NCBI GenBank assembly: GCA_041690355.1
Contig: JAWLHK010000007.1
Coordinates: 157,452-221,451 of the forward strand
Direction of reading: 5' to 3'
Origin: JAWLHK01 sp041690355 [NCBI: bacterium]
GTDB taxonomy: Bacteria > J088 > JAWLBW01
Length of the DNA: 64,000 bases
The position numbers and the translations under genes were made by a program. The notes beneath the pieces were generated by a model. It had not been told where the DNA came from, searched no databases, and was given only the letters and a program-made list of their open reading frames with translations. This document shows positions 23,334 to 32,365 of this stretch, in pieces; the first letter of the stretch is position 1; each line of letters opens with the position of its first letter.

Positions 23334-24371
23334 ATGGAACCTCTGAACGAACGCCGCAAGCGCATTCTTCAGGCCGTCATTTCCGAATACGTGATGACGG
23401 CCGAGCCGGTCGGATCGCGCACGATCAGCAAACGCTACGAAATCGACCTGAGCCCGGCGACCATCCGCAACATCATGAGCGATCTCGAAGAGCTGGGCTA
23501 CTTCATGCAGCCCCACACCTCGAGCGGGCGCGTGCCGACCGACAAGGCCTTTCGCTTCTACATCGAAGAGATCGCCCACTTCAACCCCCTCGACGCCGAC
23601 ACCCAGCAGTCGCTGCAGAGCCGCGCCGAACACACCGAGCGCGATGTGCGCAGCCTCGTGAGCGAGACCTCGAAGGCGCTGTCGGAATACAGCCAGAGCG
23701 TCGGGTTCGGCTTTCTGCCCACGCTGGCGGCCGCCCGTTTCCGCCACATCCAGTTCATCAGTCTCAACCGCCGCCAGGTGCTGGTCGTCTTCGTCTCCGA
23801 CGCCAACCTGGTGCAGAACCGCGTCGTGAACATCGACCGCGAAGTGCGCCAGGCCGATCTCGAGCGGATGAGCAACTACCTCAACGCCCTCGTCGCCGGC
23901 CTCACCCTGAAGGAGGCGCGTGCCCGGATGGTCGAAGAGCTGACCAGCGAACGTCTTCAGTACGACGCCCTGCTGCAGAAGGCGGCCGAACTGGGCGCCG
24001 CCGTCATGGGCGAGGGCGAAGACGTCATCATCCGCGGCGAGAGCAACATGCTGCTCGCGCCCGAATTCGGCGAGGTCGACCGCATCCGCACCCTGTTTCG
24101 GGCCTTCGAAGAGAAGAACCTCATCGTGCAGCTTCTCGACCGCGCGCTCGCCTCGCCGGGCGTCCACATCTACCTGGGCAACGAGGTCGAAGAGCAGACC
24201 CTCGAGAATTGCGCCCTGGTGACCGGCACGTACGGTTCGGGGGGCAAGCTTCTCGGCGCCATCGGGGTCATCGGCCCGATGCGCATGGATTACACGCGCG
24301 TCGTTCCCCTTGTGGAGTATACGTCGCGCCTCATCAGCCAGCAGTTGGAAACGTTCAGCACCGACGAGTAG
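23334..24371 (+). CDS. hrcA: Heat-inducible transcription repressor HrcA
   Basis: 345 residues. The N-terminal winged helix begins MEPLNERRKRILQAVISEYVMTAEPVGS and has the HrcA hallmark SPATIRNIMSDLEELGY followed by HTSSGRVPTDKAFRFYI. A GAF-like central domain and C-terminal LGAIGVIGPMRMDYTRVVPLV complete it. HrcA binds CIRCE, and a site is present at 23252-23278. GrpE starts 10 bases after the stop. Length matches the family (about 340). Confidence 0.97.
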   Translation: MEPLNERRKRILQAVISEYVMTAEPVGSRTISKRYEIDLSPATIRNIMSDLEELGYFMQPHTSSGRVPTDKAFRFYIEEIAHFNPLDADTQQSLQSRAEHTERDVRSLVSETSKALSEYSQSVGFGFLPTLAAARFRHIQFISLNRRQVLVVFVSDANLVQNRVVNIDREVRQADLERMSNYLNALVAGLTLKEARARMVEELTSERLQYDALLQKAAELGAAVMGEGEDVIIRGESNMLLAPEFGEVDRIRTLFRAFEEKNLIVQLLDRALASPGVHIYLGNEVEEQTLENCALVTGTYGSGGKLLGAIGVIGPMRMDYTRVVPLVEYTSRLISQQLETFSTDE

Positions 24372-24381
24372 AAAAAGCGCT

Positions 24382-25026
24382 ATGCGGCAAGACAACGATT
24401 TCGAAGAAGAGAACCAGGACGAGAACAGCCCCTCCTTCCGCATCGAAGGGGCCGAAGAGGCCATGCAGGAGGCCCTGCGCGCCATCGAAGAGCGCGAGGC
24501 CCGCGAGAAGGACGCCCGGAAGAAGGGTTCCGGAAACGACGCCCGCGTCGCAGAGCTCGAGAAGGAGCTCGAGGCCCGGTCGGCCGAGGCCAATGAGTGG
24601 AAGGAAAAAGCCCTCCGCACGATGGCCGACTTCGAGAACCTGCGCAAGCGCGCCCTGCGCGAGAAGGAAGAGGCGCGGCACTACGGCGCCGAGAACCTGC
24701 TGCGCGATCTGCTCCAGGTCATCGACAACATGGAGCGCGCCGTCGAGGCCGCCGGCGAGGCCGAGCAGATTCGCGAAGGGGTGCGCCTCACGCATGACCA
24801 GTTCAAAGGGATCCTGCGCCAGCACGGCGTCGAGGTAATCGAGTCGACGGGCAGCGCATTCGATCCGCACCGGCACGAGGCCGTGGCCCACGTGCCCACC
24901 GCCGAGCACGAACCGGGCATGGTCATCCAGGAGCACCGGCGCGGCTACCGCCTTCGCGAGCGCCTGCTGCGCCCGGCCATGGTTTCGGTGGCCAAGGCCC
25001 TCGAAGCGCCCAAGACCGAAGAATAG
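24382..25026 (+). CDS. grpE: GrpE, nucleotide exchange factor of DnaK
   Basis: 214 residues from the ATG at 24382 (MRQDNDFEEENQDEN); the upstream frame overlaps hrcA and is not used. An acidic disordered head is followed by a long coiled coil (ELEKELEARSAEANEWKEKALRTMADFENLRKR) and the C-terminal beta domain (GVEVIESTGSAFDPHRHEAV, HEPGMVIQEHRRGYRLRERLLRPAMVSVAK). All standard GrpE features are visible. GrpE releases ADP from DnaK. It lies between hrcA and dnaK, with 71 bases before dnaK. Confidence 0.96.
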   Translation: MRQDNDFEEENQDENSPSFRIEGAEEAMQEALRAIEEREAREKDARKKGSGNDARVAELEKELEARSAEANEWKEKALRTMADFENLRKRALREKEEARHYGAENLLRDLLQVIDNMERAVEAAGEAEQIREGVRLTHDQFKGILRQHGVEVIESTGSAFDPHRHEAVAHVPTAEHEPGMVIQEHRRGYRLRERLLRPAMVSVAKALEAPKTEE

Positions 25027-25097
25027 ACCCGGTCGCTTGCAATCAGCCCCCCCGCCGATTATGCTAACAGGGCGTCGGCGTCAGGAGAGCATGCGGT

Positions 25098-26915
25098 ATG
25101 GCGAAGATTATCGGAATCGACCTCGGAACCACGAACTCGTGTGTAGCCGTCATGGAAAGCGGCGAGGCGACGGTCATCCCCAATACGGAAGGGAGCCGGA
25201 CGACCCCGTCGATGGTCGCGTTCACCGAGAGCGGCGATCGCCTCGTCGGCCAGATTGCCAAGCGGCAGGCGGTCACGAACGCCAACAGCACGGTGTTCGG
25301 GATCAAGCGGCTCATCGGCCGCAAGTTCCGCTCTGAAGAGGTCAAGGGCGACAAGGACAAGCTCCCCTACGATATCGTCGAAGCCGACAACGGCGACGCG
25401 CGCGTCAAGATTCAGGGCAAGGTCTACTCGCCGAGCGAAATTTCGGCCATGATCCTGGCTCGCATGAAGGACATCGCGCAGGATTACCTGGGGACCGAAG
25501 TCAGCGACGCCGTCATCACCGTTCCCGCCTACTTCAACGACGCCCAGCGCCAGGCCACCAAGGATGCCGGACGCATCGCCGGACTGAACGTTCTGCGCAT
25601 CGTCAACGAGCCGACGGCGGCCGCCCTCGCCTACGGCATCGATCGCAACAAGGACGGCGCGGCGTCGGAAAAGATCGCCGTCTACGACTTCGGCGGCGGC
25701 ACGTTCGATATCTCGATTCTTGAGCTGAACGACGGCGTCTTCGAGGTGCTGTCGACCAACGGCGACACCTACCTGGGCGGCGACGACTTCGACCTGGCCA
25801 TCGTGCTGCACCTGCTCGAAGTCTTTCAGGAGCAGCACGGCGCCGACCTGTCGAGCGACAAGATGGCGCTGCAGCGGCTCAAGGAAGCCGGCGAGCGCGC
25901 CAAGATGGAGCTGTCGAGTGCGAAGGAGACCGACATCAGCCTTCCGTTCATCTCGGCCAACGAGTCGGGGCCGCTGCATCTCAATCTGACGCTCACGCGC
26001 ACCCAGCTCGAAGAGATGACGCGGGATCTCGTGCAGCGCAGCATCGATCCCTGCGTGCGCTCGCTGGCAGACGCGGGCCTCACGGTCAAGGACATCGACC
26101 AGGTCATCCTCGTCGGCGGCATGACCCGCATGCCGGCCGTGCGCCATGCCGTAAAGGAATTTTTCGGGAAAGACCCCAACTCCGGCGTAAACCCCGACGA
26201 AGTGGTCGCTCTGGGCGCGGCCATTCAGGGCGCGATTCTGACCGGCGAGGTGCAGGACGTGCTGCTGCTCGACGTCACGCCGCTTTCGCTCGGCGTCGAG
26301 ACGGCCGGCGGGGTCTTCACGGCTATCATCCCCCGCAACACGACGGTCCCCTGCACGAAGAGCCAGATTTTCAGCACGGCCCAGGACAATCAGGACATGG
26401 TCAACATCCACATCCTGCAGGGCGAACGCGAAATGGCCGCCGACAACCAGACGCTGGCCCGCTTTCAGCTCGTCGGCATCCCGCCGGCGCCACGCGGCGT
26501 GCCCCAGATCGAGGTCACCTTCGACATCGACGCGAACGGTATCGTGCATGTCAGCGCGAAGGACCTCGGGACGGGCAAGGAGCAGCGCATCCGCATCACG
26601 GCGACGAGCGGCCTCAGCGAAAACGAAATCCAGCGCATCATTCAGGAAGCCGACGAGCATCGCGACGCCGACCAGCAGCGCCGCCAGATCGTCGAGGCGC
26701 GCAACACGGCCGACGGCCTCGTCTACACGACCAGCCGCGCGCTCGAGGAGTACGGCAACCAGGTGTCGGTCGAGGTGCGCGAGCAGATCGACCTGGCGTT
26801 GTCCAAGGTGCGCCTGGAGCGCGAGGGGAACGATCTGCCCCGCCTGGAGCAGGCCATCGAGGAACTGCGACAGGCGAGCTTCAAGATCTCCGAAGCGATC
26901 TACGGACAGAAGTAG
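25098..26915 (+). CDS. dnaK: DnaK (Hsp70) with a missing C-terminal tail
   Basis: 605 residues. ATPase motifs are [63 protein letters not shown] and [11 protein letters not shown]. The substrate domain (about 385-500) starts at [16 protein letters not shown]. The protein ends at [18 protein letters not shown], the end of the helical lid. The flexible acidic tail and the DAEFEEV-like end, usual in DnaK (about 635 residues), are absent, and a stop codon (TAG) follows directly. A terminator-like hairpin lies 30 bases later. Confidence 0.96.
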   Translation: MAKIIGIDLGTTNSCVAVMESGEATVIPNTEGSRTTPSMVAFTESGDRLVGQIAKRQAVTNANSTVFGIKRLIGRKFRSEEVKGDKDKLPYDIVEADNGDARVKIQGKVYSPSEISAMILARMKDIAQDYLGTEVSDAVITVPAYFNDAQRQATKDAGRIAGLNVLRIVNEPTAAALAYGIDRNKDGAASEKIAVYDFGGGTFDISILELNDGVFEVLSTNGDTYLGGDDFDLAIVLHLLEVFQEQHGADLSSDKMALQRLKEAGERAKMELSSAKETDISLPFISANESGPLHLNLTLTRTQLEEMTRDLVQRSIDPCVRSLADAGLTVKDIDQVILVGGMTRMPAVRHAVKEFFGKDPNSGVNPDEVVALGAAIQGAILTGEVQDVLLLDVTPLSLGVETAGGVFTAIIPRNTTVPCTKSQIFSTAQDNQDMVNIHILQGEREMAADNQTLARFQLVGIPPAPRGVPQIEVTFDIDANGIVHVSAKDLGTGKEQRIRITATSGLSENEIQRIIQEADEHRDADQQRRQIVEARNTADGLVYTTSRALEEYGNQVSVEVREQIDLALSKVRLEREGNDLPRLEQAIEELRQASFKISEAIYGQK

Positions 26916-26929
26916 CCGCGAATTTCCGC

Positions 26930-26935
26930 TATAAT
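26930..26935 (+). promoter_or_regulatory. TATAAT box between dnaK and dnaJ
   Basis: A perfect TATAAT whose predicted start (about 26942) lies just before the hairpin at 26945-26969. It could give dnaJ its own transcript beginning with that hairpin. The surrounding 13-mer CTATAATGATTCC also occurs upstream of serS. Confidence 0.4.
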
Positions 26936-26944
26936 GATTCCGAT

Positions 26945-26969
26945 GGAAGGCGACCGTGGGTCGCCTTCC
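26945..26969 (+). terminator. Hairpin after dnaK
   Basis: A perfect 11-bp stem GGAAGGCGACC / GGTCGCCTTCC with a 3-base GTG loop, then TCGTTTCC. The U-run is short, so it may terminate only partly, letting some transcripts reach dnaJ. A second weak GC hairpin and a run of seven T (about 27011-27017) follow. Confidence 0.65.
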
Positions 26970-27076
26970 TCGTTTCCGCACCCCGGGGGCCTTGCCGGCG
27001 CCCCGGCCTGATTTTTTTCCCCGGACATGAATGCCGGGTCCGGCCGCGCCGGGCCCGCGGGCGTGACCGACCGATC

Positions 27077-28255
27077 ATGACGACGATGAGCAAACGCGAT
27101 TACTACGAAGTGCTCGGGGTTTCCCGAACCGCGAACGAAGATGAGCTGAAGAAGGCCTTCCGCAAGCTCGCGATTCAGTATCATCCCGACAGAAATCCCG
27201 ACGACCCGGCGGCCGAAGAGAAGTTCAAGGAGCTCGGCGAGGCCTACGCCGTGCTGAGCGACGCCGAGAAGCGCGCCCGCTACGACCAGTTCGGCCACGC
27301 CTTCGAAGGGGCCGGCGGCGGCGGGTTCCAAGGGGGGTTCGAATACGGCAACTTCCAGGATCTCTTCTCGGAGATCTTCGGCGACTTCTTCGGCGGCGGC
27401 GGCCAGCGCGGCGGCGCAAGCCGGCGGCACCGCGGGCGCGATCTGCTGGCCGAGGTGACGCTCGATTTCACCGAGGCGGTCTTCGGCACGAAGCAGGAGC
27501 TCTCAATCACGAGGGAAGAAGACTGCGACGTCTGCGAGGGTTCGGGCGCGAAGCCGGGCACGCAGCCGGTCACCTGCCCGACCTGCCGCGGCGCGGGCCA
27601 GGTGCGCGTCTCCCAGGGATTCTTCATGATGGCCCGCACCTGCCATGCCTGCGGCGGCGCCGGTCAGGTCATTCAGACGCCGTGCGACACCTGCCGGGGC
27701 CGCGGCCGCCGCGCCGTCGAGCGCACCGTCAAGATCGACGTGCCCGCCGGGGTCGACGACGGCACCCGTCTGCGCCTGCGCGGCCAGGGCGAGGGGGGCG
27801 TTCGCGGGGGCCCGCCGGGTGACCTCTACGTGTCGCTCTCGGTGCGCCCGCACGACATCTTCGAGCGCGACGGCGAAGACCTCCACTGCACGCTGCCGAT
27901 CAGCTTCGCCCAGGCGGCCCTGGGAGACGAAGTGCGCGTGCCGACGCTCGAAGGTGACGGCCTGGAGCTGCGGATACCGGAGGGGACCCAGACGGGGTCG
28001 GCCTTCCACTTCCGCGGGCGGGGCGTGCCGCGCATCAGCACCGGCGCCCGCGGCGACCTGATCGTGACCGTGCAGGTCGAGACGCCGACCCGCCTGACCG
28101 AGCGCCAGCGTGAGGCCCTGCGCACGTTCGCCGAAGAAAACGGCGAAGACATCCACCCGCAGCGCAAGAGCTTCTTCGAGAAAGCGAAGGAACTCATCAC
28201 CGAAAGCGTCGCGCCCGAACCAAAGGCCAAGCCGAAGCCGAAGAAAAAGAAGTAG
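27077..28255 (+). CDS. dnaJ: DnaJ (Hsp40) co-chaperone
   Basis: 392 residues; starts at 27077 ([14 protein letters not shown]) or at the internal ATG at 27086. The J domain has HPD at 36-38. It is followed by a Gly/Phe-rich linker ([19 protein letters not shown]), four CxxCxGxG zinc motifs ([32 protein letters not shown]) and the C-terminal substrate domains ([16 protein letters not shown]). It is a full-length class A DnaJ that stimulates DnaK. The last residues are basic ([12 protein letters not shown]). It follows dnaK after a 161-base spacer, so separate expression is possible. Confidence 0.96.
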   Translation: MTTMSKRDYYEVLGVSRTANEDELKKAFRKLAIQYHPDRNPDDPAAEEKFKELGEAYAVLSDAEKRARYDQFGHAFEGAGGGGFQGGFEYGNFQDLFSEIFGDFFGGGGQRGGASRRHRGRDLLAEVTLDFTEAVFGTKQELSITREEDCDVCEGSGAKPGTQPVTCPTCRGAGQVRVSQGFFMMARTCHACGGAGQVIQTPCDTCRGRGRRAVERTVKIDVPAGVDDGTRLRLRGQGEGGVRGGPPGDLYVSLSVRPHDIFERDGEDLHCTLPISFAQAALGDEVRVPTLEGDGLELRIPEGTQTGSAFHFRGRGVPRISTGARGDLIVTVQVETPTRLTERQREALRTFAEENGEDIHPQRKSFFEKAKELITESVAPEPKAKPKPKKKK

Positions 28256-28277
28256 CCGGATTCCGGGAAAACAGAAA

Positions 28278-28305
28278 GGGGGGAACTTCCGAAGAAGTTC
28301 CCCCC
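28278..28305. terminator. Terminator between dnaJ and the ferritin-like gene
   Basis: A perfect 12-bp stem GGGGGGAACTTC / GAAGTTCCCCCC with a CGAA loop. On the reverse strand it is followed by the T-rich TTTCTGTTTTCC, so it best ends the leftward gene, and it may stop dnaJ read-through too. Confidence 0.75.
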
Positions 28306-28337
28306 GAGTACCCCTCAGAGAGAAAACCTGACCGTCC

Positions 28338-28883
28338 TTACATGTCTTCGAGCGCCATGCGCGGCTCGGGCGGCAGCCCGGCCGCCTGACGCAGCATCTC
28401 GATGTGGATGTTCTCTTCATCCGCCAGATCGAGCAGGATGGTGCGCAGCTTCTTGCCCCGCGCCTCCTGACGCTGCTTGAGATAGAAGTCCCGATTTTCA
28501 ACTTCGCGCGTCAGCACGAAATCGAGCACCGTCCGGTTGTCGTCGGGCAGCTTCGACAGCTGCACCTCGACCGCCATTTCGGCCATCTGCCGGTCACCAT
28601 CGAGGCGCTGCTGATCTTCGGCCGCCTCGGGGAGCTTGTCGTACCAGTCGCGGAAATACTCCAGCTGATATTCCTCTTCGCGCGCGATGCGGCGGAAGAG
28701 CGACGAGACCGGGCCGTGCGTCTTCTGCGCGGCGAGCCGCAGCATCGAGATCGCCTGGTACTCGTGCTGCAGGGAACGGTGCAGAATCTCGGCGACCGTC
28801 GCCTTGGTCCGCCGGCGACGCCGCCGGGGGGTGCGCATCCCGTAACCCGCTTCGTTGCGATGTGTATCCAGCGCCGTCTGCAT
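28338..28883 (-). CDS. Ferritin-like (rubrerythrin-type) diiron-fold protein
   Basis: 181 residues from the ATG at 28883, with AGGAGG at 28888-28893; a 17-residue upstream in-frame extension is rejected. After a basic segment (RTPRRRRRRTKA), a four-helix pattern is seen: LQHEYQAISMLRLAAQ, AREEEYQLEYFRDWYDKL, TREVENRDFYLKQRQE and LADEENIHIEMLRQAAG. The Glu and ExxH-type residues fit a ferritin-like diiron site, possibly with one or two ligands changed. No rubredoxin domain is present. It is likely involved in oxidative-stress or iron handling. It has its own promoter and an operator-like palindrome 200 bases upstream. Confidence 0.8.
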   Translation of the reverse strand: MQTALDTHRNEAGYGMRTPRRRRRRTKATVAEILHRSLQHEYQAISMLRLAAQKTHGPVSSLFRRIAREEEYQLEYFRDWYDKLPEAAEDQQRLDGDRQMAEMAVEVQLSKLPDDNRTVLDFVLTREVENRDFYLKQRQEARGKKLRTILLDLADEENIHIEMLRQAAGLPPEPRMALEDM

Positions 28884-29067
28884 ATTATCCTCCTGCCCGT
28901 TTCCTTTTTCTGAAATTCTGTTTCGGTCTGCCAATACTCAAAGCAAGAACAATGCCAACCCCTGAACTGGACCGTTCCGGTCGGCCATCCCCGTTTTCTC
29001 CCGGGCAGAAGAGCGCCCGGAAGTGTGCCAAGCCCCATCGGTCGTCGCAATCTGCATCGATTGCCTC

Positions 29068-29092
29068 AATTAGTACCAATTCAGTGCTAATT
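29068..29092 (-). promoter_or_regulatory. Operator-like palindrome of the ferritin-like gene
   Basis: AATTAGTAC - 7 bases - GTGCTAATT, one mismatch between the arms. It lies immediately downstream of the -10 box and covers the predicted start. It shares the TTAGCAC core of CIRCE arms but with 7 instead of 13 bases between cores, so a different repressor is likely. Confidence 0.6.
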
Positions 29093-29122
29093 ACTATATC
29101 ACGGCTCGCCTTCCAGGGTCAA
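29093..29122 (-). promoter_or_regulatory. Promoter of the ferritin-like gene
   Basis: Reverse strand: TTGACC (29117-29122), 18 bases, TATAGT (29093-29098). Predicted start near 29086, inside the palindrome, giving a leader of about 200 bases to 28883. The rest of the 395-base gap to the next gene holds only this leader and the terminator at 29216. Confidence 0.65.
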
Positions 29123-29215
29123 CCCCCTATCCGACCATAGTCGCCCTTTGAGCGTTTCAAGAATCAGGGAGGCCGCTTTTCCCCCTGGGGCGCTCCGCCG
29201 TCCCGATTCTCCCGG

Positions 29216-29252
29216 AAAAAAAGAAGAGGGCCGGCCCTGCGGCCGCCCCTCT
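29216..29252 (-). terminator. Terminator of the acyl-CoA dehydrogenase gene
   Basis: An 11-bp stem with one mismatch (GAGGGCCGGCC 29226-29236, GGCCGCCCCTC 29241-29251) followed on the reverse strand by CTTCTTTTTTT. It starts 27 bases beyond the stop at 29279. Confidence 0.75.
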
Positions 29253-29278
29253 CGGAGTTCGGGAAGATGCTCGCGGGC

Positions 29279-30418
29279 TCAGAGGCCCATCTTCTTGGCG
29301 ATGATGACCTTCATGATCTCGTTCGTGCCGGCGAAGATGCTCTGCACGCGGGCGTCGAGGTAGGCCTTCGCGATTGGATACTCGAGCATGTACCCGTAAC
29401 CGCCGAAGAGCTGCAGGCAGCGGTTGACGACCTCGTTGAGCATGTCCGACGCCCACCACTTGCTCATGCAGGTCTCGGTGAGCACGTCCTTGCCCTCACA
29501 ATGATCGTGCACGAGCCGATCGACGAAGTGGCGGGTGATCTCGACCTGGGTCGCCATCTCGGCCAGCTCGAACTGCGTGTTCTGGAACTTGCTGATCGGC
29601 TTGCCGAAGGCCTTGCGCTCCTGGCAGTACTTGATCGTCTGCTCGAGGGCAGACTCGGCGCCGGCCACGCACCCGATGGCGACCACCAGACGCTCCTGCT
29701 GCAGCTTCTGCATGAGGTAGAAGAAGCCGGCCCCCTCGTCGCCGAGCATGTTGCTCGCGGGCACGCGGCAGTCTTCGAAGTGCATCTCCGACGTGTCCTG
29801 GGCGTGCATGCCGATCTTCTTGAGGCGCTTGCCGCGCGTGAAGCCGGCGCGATCGGCTTCGACGAGAAAGAGGCTCACCCCGGCGTGGGTCTGGGTGGGG
29901 TCGGTCTTGGCGGCGACGATGACGAGGTCGCAGATCTGGCCGTTCGAGATGAACGTCTTCGAGCCGTTCAGTACATAGTCGTCGCCGTCCTTGATGGCCG
30001 TCGTCTTGATGGCCGCCAGGTCGCTGCCCGTGTCCGGCTCGGTCATGGCGATGGCGAGAATGCACTCGCCGCTCACGGCCTTGGGAAGCCACTTCTTCTT
30101 CTGCTCTTCGCTGCCGAATGACGAGATGTACGGGGCCACGACGTCGCTGTGGAGCGTGAAGGCCAGGCCGCTCGCTCCGACGCGCGCCACCTCTTCGGTC
30201 ACAATCGTGTTGTAGCGAAAATCGGCCCCCATGCCGCCGTATTCCTCTGAAACGTCGGGGCAGAGAAAGCCCAGCTCGCCGCCGCGGCGCCAGATCTCCT
30301 TGGGCACCTGGCCGGCTTCTTCCCACTGCTCGTGGAAGGGGACGATTTCTTTCTCGAGCCACTTGCGGATCTGATCGCGGAACAGATCGTGATCTTTGCT
30401 GAAAAGGGTACGCTCCAT
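29279..30418 (-). CDS. Acyl-CoA dehydrogenase, long-chain-like
   Basis: 379 residues from the ATG at 30418 (MERTLFSKDHDLFRDQIRKWLEK). It is an FAD enzyme that makes the first double bond in fatty-acid beta-oxidation. Motifs: LAMTEPDTGSDLAAIKT (FAD and acyl site), HFEDCRVPASNMLG, ERKAFGKPIS and the C-terminal FGGYGYMLEYPIAKAYLDARV. The late motif reads FAGTNEIM rather than YEGT, so the catalytic Glu is not there; by analogy with LCAD and isovaleryl-CoA dehydrogenase it should be the Glu of LQQERL near residue 240. No membrane segment. A TTTT-rich terminator follows; transcription is leftward. Confidence 0.93.
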   Translation of the reverse strand: MERTLFSKDHDLFRDQIRKWLEKEIVPFHEQWEEAGQVPKEIWRRGGELGFLCPDVSEEYGGMGADFRYNTIVTEEVARVGASGLAFTLHSDVVAPYISSFGSEEQKKKWLPKAVSGECILAIAMTEPDTGSDLAAIKTTAIKDGDDYVLNGSKTFISNGQICDLVIVAAKTDPTQTHAGVSLFLVEADRAGFTRGKRLKKIGMHAQDTSEMHFEDCRVPASNMLGDEGAGFFYLMQKLQQERLVVAIGCVAGAESALEQTIKYCQERKAFGKPISKFQNTQFELAEMATQVEITRHFVDRLVHDHCEGKDVLTETCMSKWWASDMLNEVVNRCLQLFGGYGYMLEYPIAKAYLDARVQSIFAGTNEIMKVIIAKKMGL

Positions 30419-30541
30419 AATTGTGCTGACTCCGGGGGTAACGCGGTTTCGAATCAGGGTAGCCGGGGCCGTGCCGCAGTGCAAACCGATCGGTAGGCAG
30501 CCGCCGGGCCGGTCATGGCTCGCCGCACCCGGAACCGGAAC

Positions 30542-30572
30542 GAAAAATCGCCGACCCGGGCGGGGCGGCGAT
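30542..30572 (-). terminator. Terminator of the lipoprotein gene at 30608
   Basis: Reverse strand: ATCGCCG ... CGGCGAT stem (30566-30572 with 30547-30553), loop of 12, then TTTTTCG. It lies 36 bases past the lipoprotein stop. Confidence 0.7.
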
Positions 30573-30607
30573 GTGTGATTTTCTCAACGTAACCTTGCTT
30601 GTCTCGT

Positions 30608-32134
30608 TCAGCTTTCGTCGGGGAGCGCCCCGCGGCCCGTAAGCGCGGTCTCGCCGGCCGGATCGGCAGCCGCCCCCGTGCGTTCGATCGTGACGAAGAT
30701 GTGATCGAAGCGGCTCAGCGGAAGCGCATCCCGCGCATCCGTCGGTTCGTCTTCACGGCGGATTCCCTCGTCATCGACGCGGTACACGGCGCCCGGATCG
30801 CCCTGCGCGTTCACGACCGCCTCGTCGTCGACGGCGATTTCGAAGAGCCCGTTGGGCGCAGCGAGCCGGCCCAGCGAGAGAAAGCGCCAGCGCCCCTGCT
30901 CCTGCTCGCCGGCGAGCCAGATGTGGTACTCCTCGCCCGGGGCCGGCGCCGGCAGGCCGGTCGTGCGCAGCAGAAGACGCGTACCGCCGTCGTCTCCCGT
31001 AGTGACACTGAGGCGCCCCGCGGCGTCTTCGACGTCAAAGGGAACCGTCATGCCCGCGAGCGGGGCCGCGCAGGGGCTCAGGCGGAACCACGTCTGCTCT
31101 CCCTGCGTGCCGTCGGGCACGGGGACGGGATCTTCACTGACGTCGTCGCCGTCTTCGCCATCGTCGTCACCGTTGTCTCCGTCATCCGCCCTGTCGTCGT
31201 CAGAGACGTCGTCGCCGCCTCCGGCCGGGGGCGGGCCGCCGCCGTTGCCGGTCGAGAAGGCGCCGTCGCCGCCGCACTCAGCCCGGGCCCCGAAGACGAA
31301 GTCCATGCGATCACCTTCGTGGCTGCCGAAGGCGACAACCGCCTTTTCACCGTTGGGGATCGTCTGCGTCACCGCCAGATCGGCCCACCAGAGATCGTCT
31401 TCGTAGTAGGCGTTGCGCGTCACCTGCATGTACTGCCCGCCTTCGACCACGGTCGCGGTCGGCGTGCCGTCGACCAGGCGCGGATTCGTCTGCAGCCGGA
31501 CCGTATTGCCGCCGCAGGTGTAGCTGTAAATCGTGAGCCGCTGCGGCGCCGGCTGCTCCATGGCCGGGACGCCGCAGCCGCCGCCGGGGGAGATGTTCAC
31601 CCAGATGCGGCGGAAGAAGGCGACCGGATCGTTGGGGTTCGGATTGTCGGTCTGGACGATGAGGGCGATCCGGACGTTGCGCTGCGCCGACGCGAATGCG
31701 GGGAGCAGATCGACAGTGAAGCGCACCGGAACGGTTTCACCGATCCCGACGTCGTTGCCCATCGGCTCGATGTGATGGCCCCCCGCGTACTCGTGCCCGA
31801 AGTAGTAGAGCACCGTGAACCAGAGGTTCTCGCCCACCGTGTGCCCCGAGGCGTTGTGCACGGCCAGGTTCAGCGTGTGCGTGCCCGGACACAGGCTCAC
31901 GTTGACTTCATCCTGCGTCCAGTCGAGGTTCAGGTCCGAGACCCCGCCGTCGTGATCGGCCGGCAGCACCCCGACGGTGTCGAGTCGCGAGGCGAGATCG
32001 GCGGCGGCGCACAGGTCTCCTTGCGGCACAACGTTCTCGGCCACCTCGTCATCGCTCTCTCCGCAGGCGCCAAGCATCGCCATCGCCGTCAGTGCGGAGC
32101 CCGCGAACAGCGGGCGTAGATTTTTCAAGCGCAT
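30608..32134 (-). CDS. Large lipoprotein with Asp-rich central linker, unknown function
   Basis: 508 residues from the ATG at 32134, with GGAGG 6 bases upstream. Lipoprotein signal MRLKNLRPLFAGSALTAMAMLGAC, then an acidic start (GESDDEVAEN). An N-terminal beta-rich region (about 40-300) is followed by a Gly/Asp-rich linker (DDVSDDDRADDGDNGDDD type). A C-terminal region then reads WFRLSPCAAPLAG and LAGEQEQGRWRFLSLGRL, resembling anti-sigma-type or fasciclin-like folds in outline only. The N-terminal part recalls domains with Ca-binding or carbohydrate-related beta sheets, but no motif is certain. It is probably exported to the outer membrane or surface. Confidence 0.82.
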   Translation of the reverse strand: MRLKNLRPLFAGSALTAMAMLGACGESDDEVAENVVPQGDLCAAADLASRLDTVGVLPADHDGGVSDLNLDWTQDEVNVSLCPGTHTLNLAVHNASGHTVGENLWFTVLYYFGHEYAGGHHIEPMGNDVGIGETVPVRFTVDLLPAFASAQRNVRIALIVQTDNPNPNDPVAFFRRIWVNISPGGGCGVPAMEQPAPQRLTIYSYTCGGNTVRLQTNPRLVDGTPTATVVEGGQYMQVTRNAYYEDDLWWADLAVTQTIPNGEKAVVAFGSHEGDRMDFVFGARAECGGDGAFSTGNGGGPPPAGGGDDVSDDDRADDGDNGDDDGEDGDDVSEDPVPVPDGTQGEQTWFRLSPCAAPLAGMTVPFDVEDAAGRLSVTTGDDGGTRLLLRTTGLPAPAPGEEYHIWLAGEQEQGRWRFLSLGRLAAPNGLFEIAVDDEAVVNAQGDPGAVYRVDDEGIRREDEPTDARDALPLSRFDHIFVTIERTGAAADPAGETALTGRGALPDES

Positions 32135-32353
32135 CGTTACCCTCCGCCAGGTCGGGCGCTCGACGCGGGCTGCGCCGCCGTCTCCGACTTCGTTCAGTGC
32201 CACCGTATCATTGCGTGCCCGGCTGACTGAACGACGGGGGCCCGCGCCGTCACGACTCCACGGCGAGGGGCGTCAAGCCCCCGAAGCCGACCCGGCGAGC
32301 CCGCGCTTGCACGTACGGCCGCGACCTGCATTGCCATGCCGCCCGATGCGCAG

Positions 32354-32359
32354 TACTGT
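32354..32359 (+). promoter_or_regulatory. Weak -10 box (TACTGT) close to the YceI-like start
   Basis: TACTGT ends 7 bases before the ATG at 32366, again giving a predicted leaderless transcript. The box is weak and there is no TGn before it. Confidence 0.25.
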
Positions 32360-32365
32360 GTGGGC

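Noticed and set aside
25059-26981. A 640-codon open frame antisense to dnaK
   Set aside because: It mirrors dnaK exactly and reads as low-information Arg/Val/Asp/His-rich sequence. dnaK is certain by its motifs.
29068-29092. A second CIRCE element
   Set aside because: The arms contain TTAGCAC/GTACTAA cores, but the spacing between them is 7 instead of 13 bases and the outer TC/GA bases are absent. Kept as a different operator.
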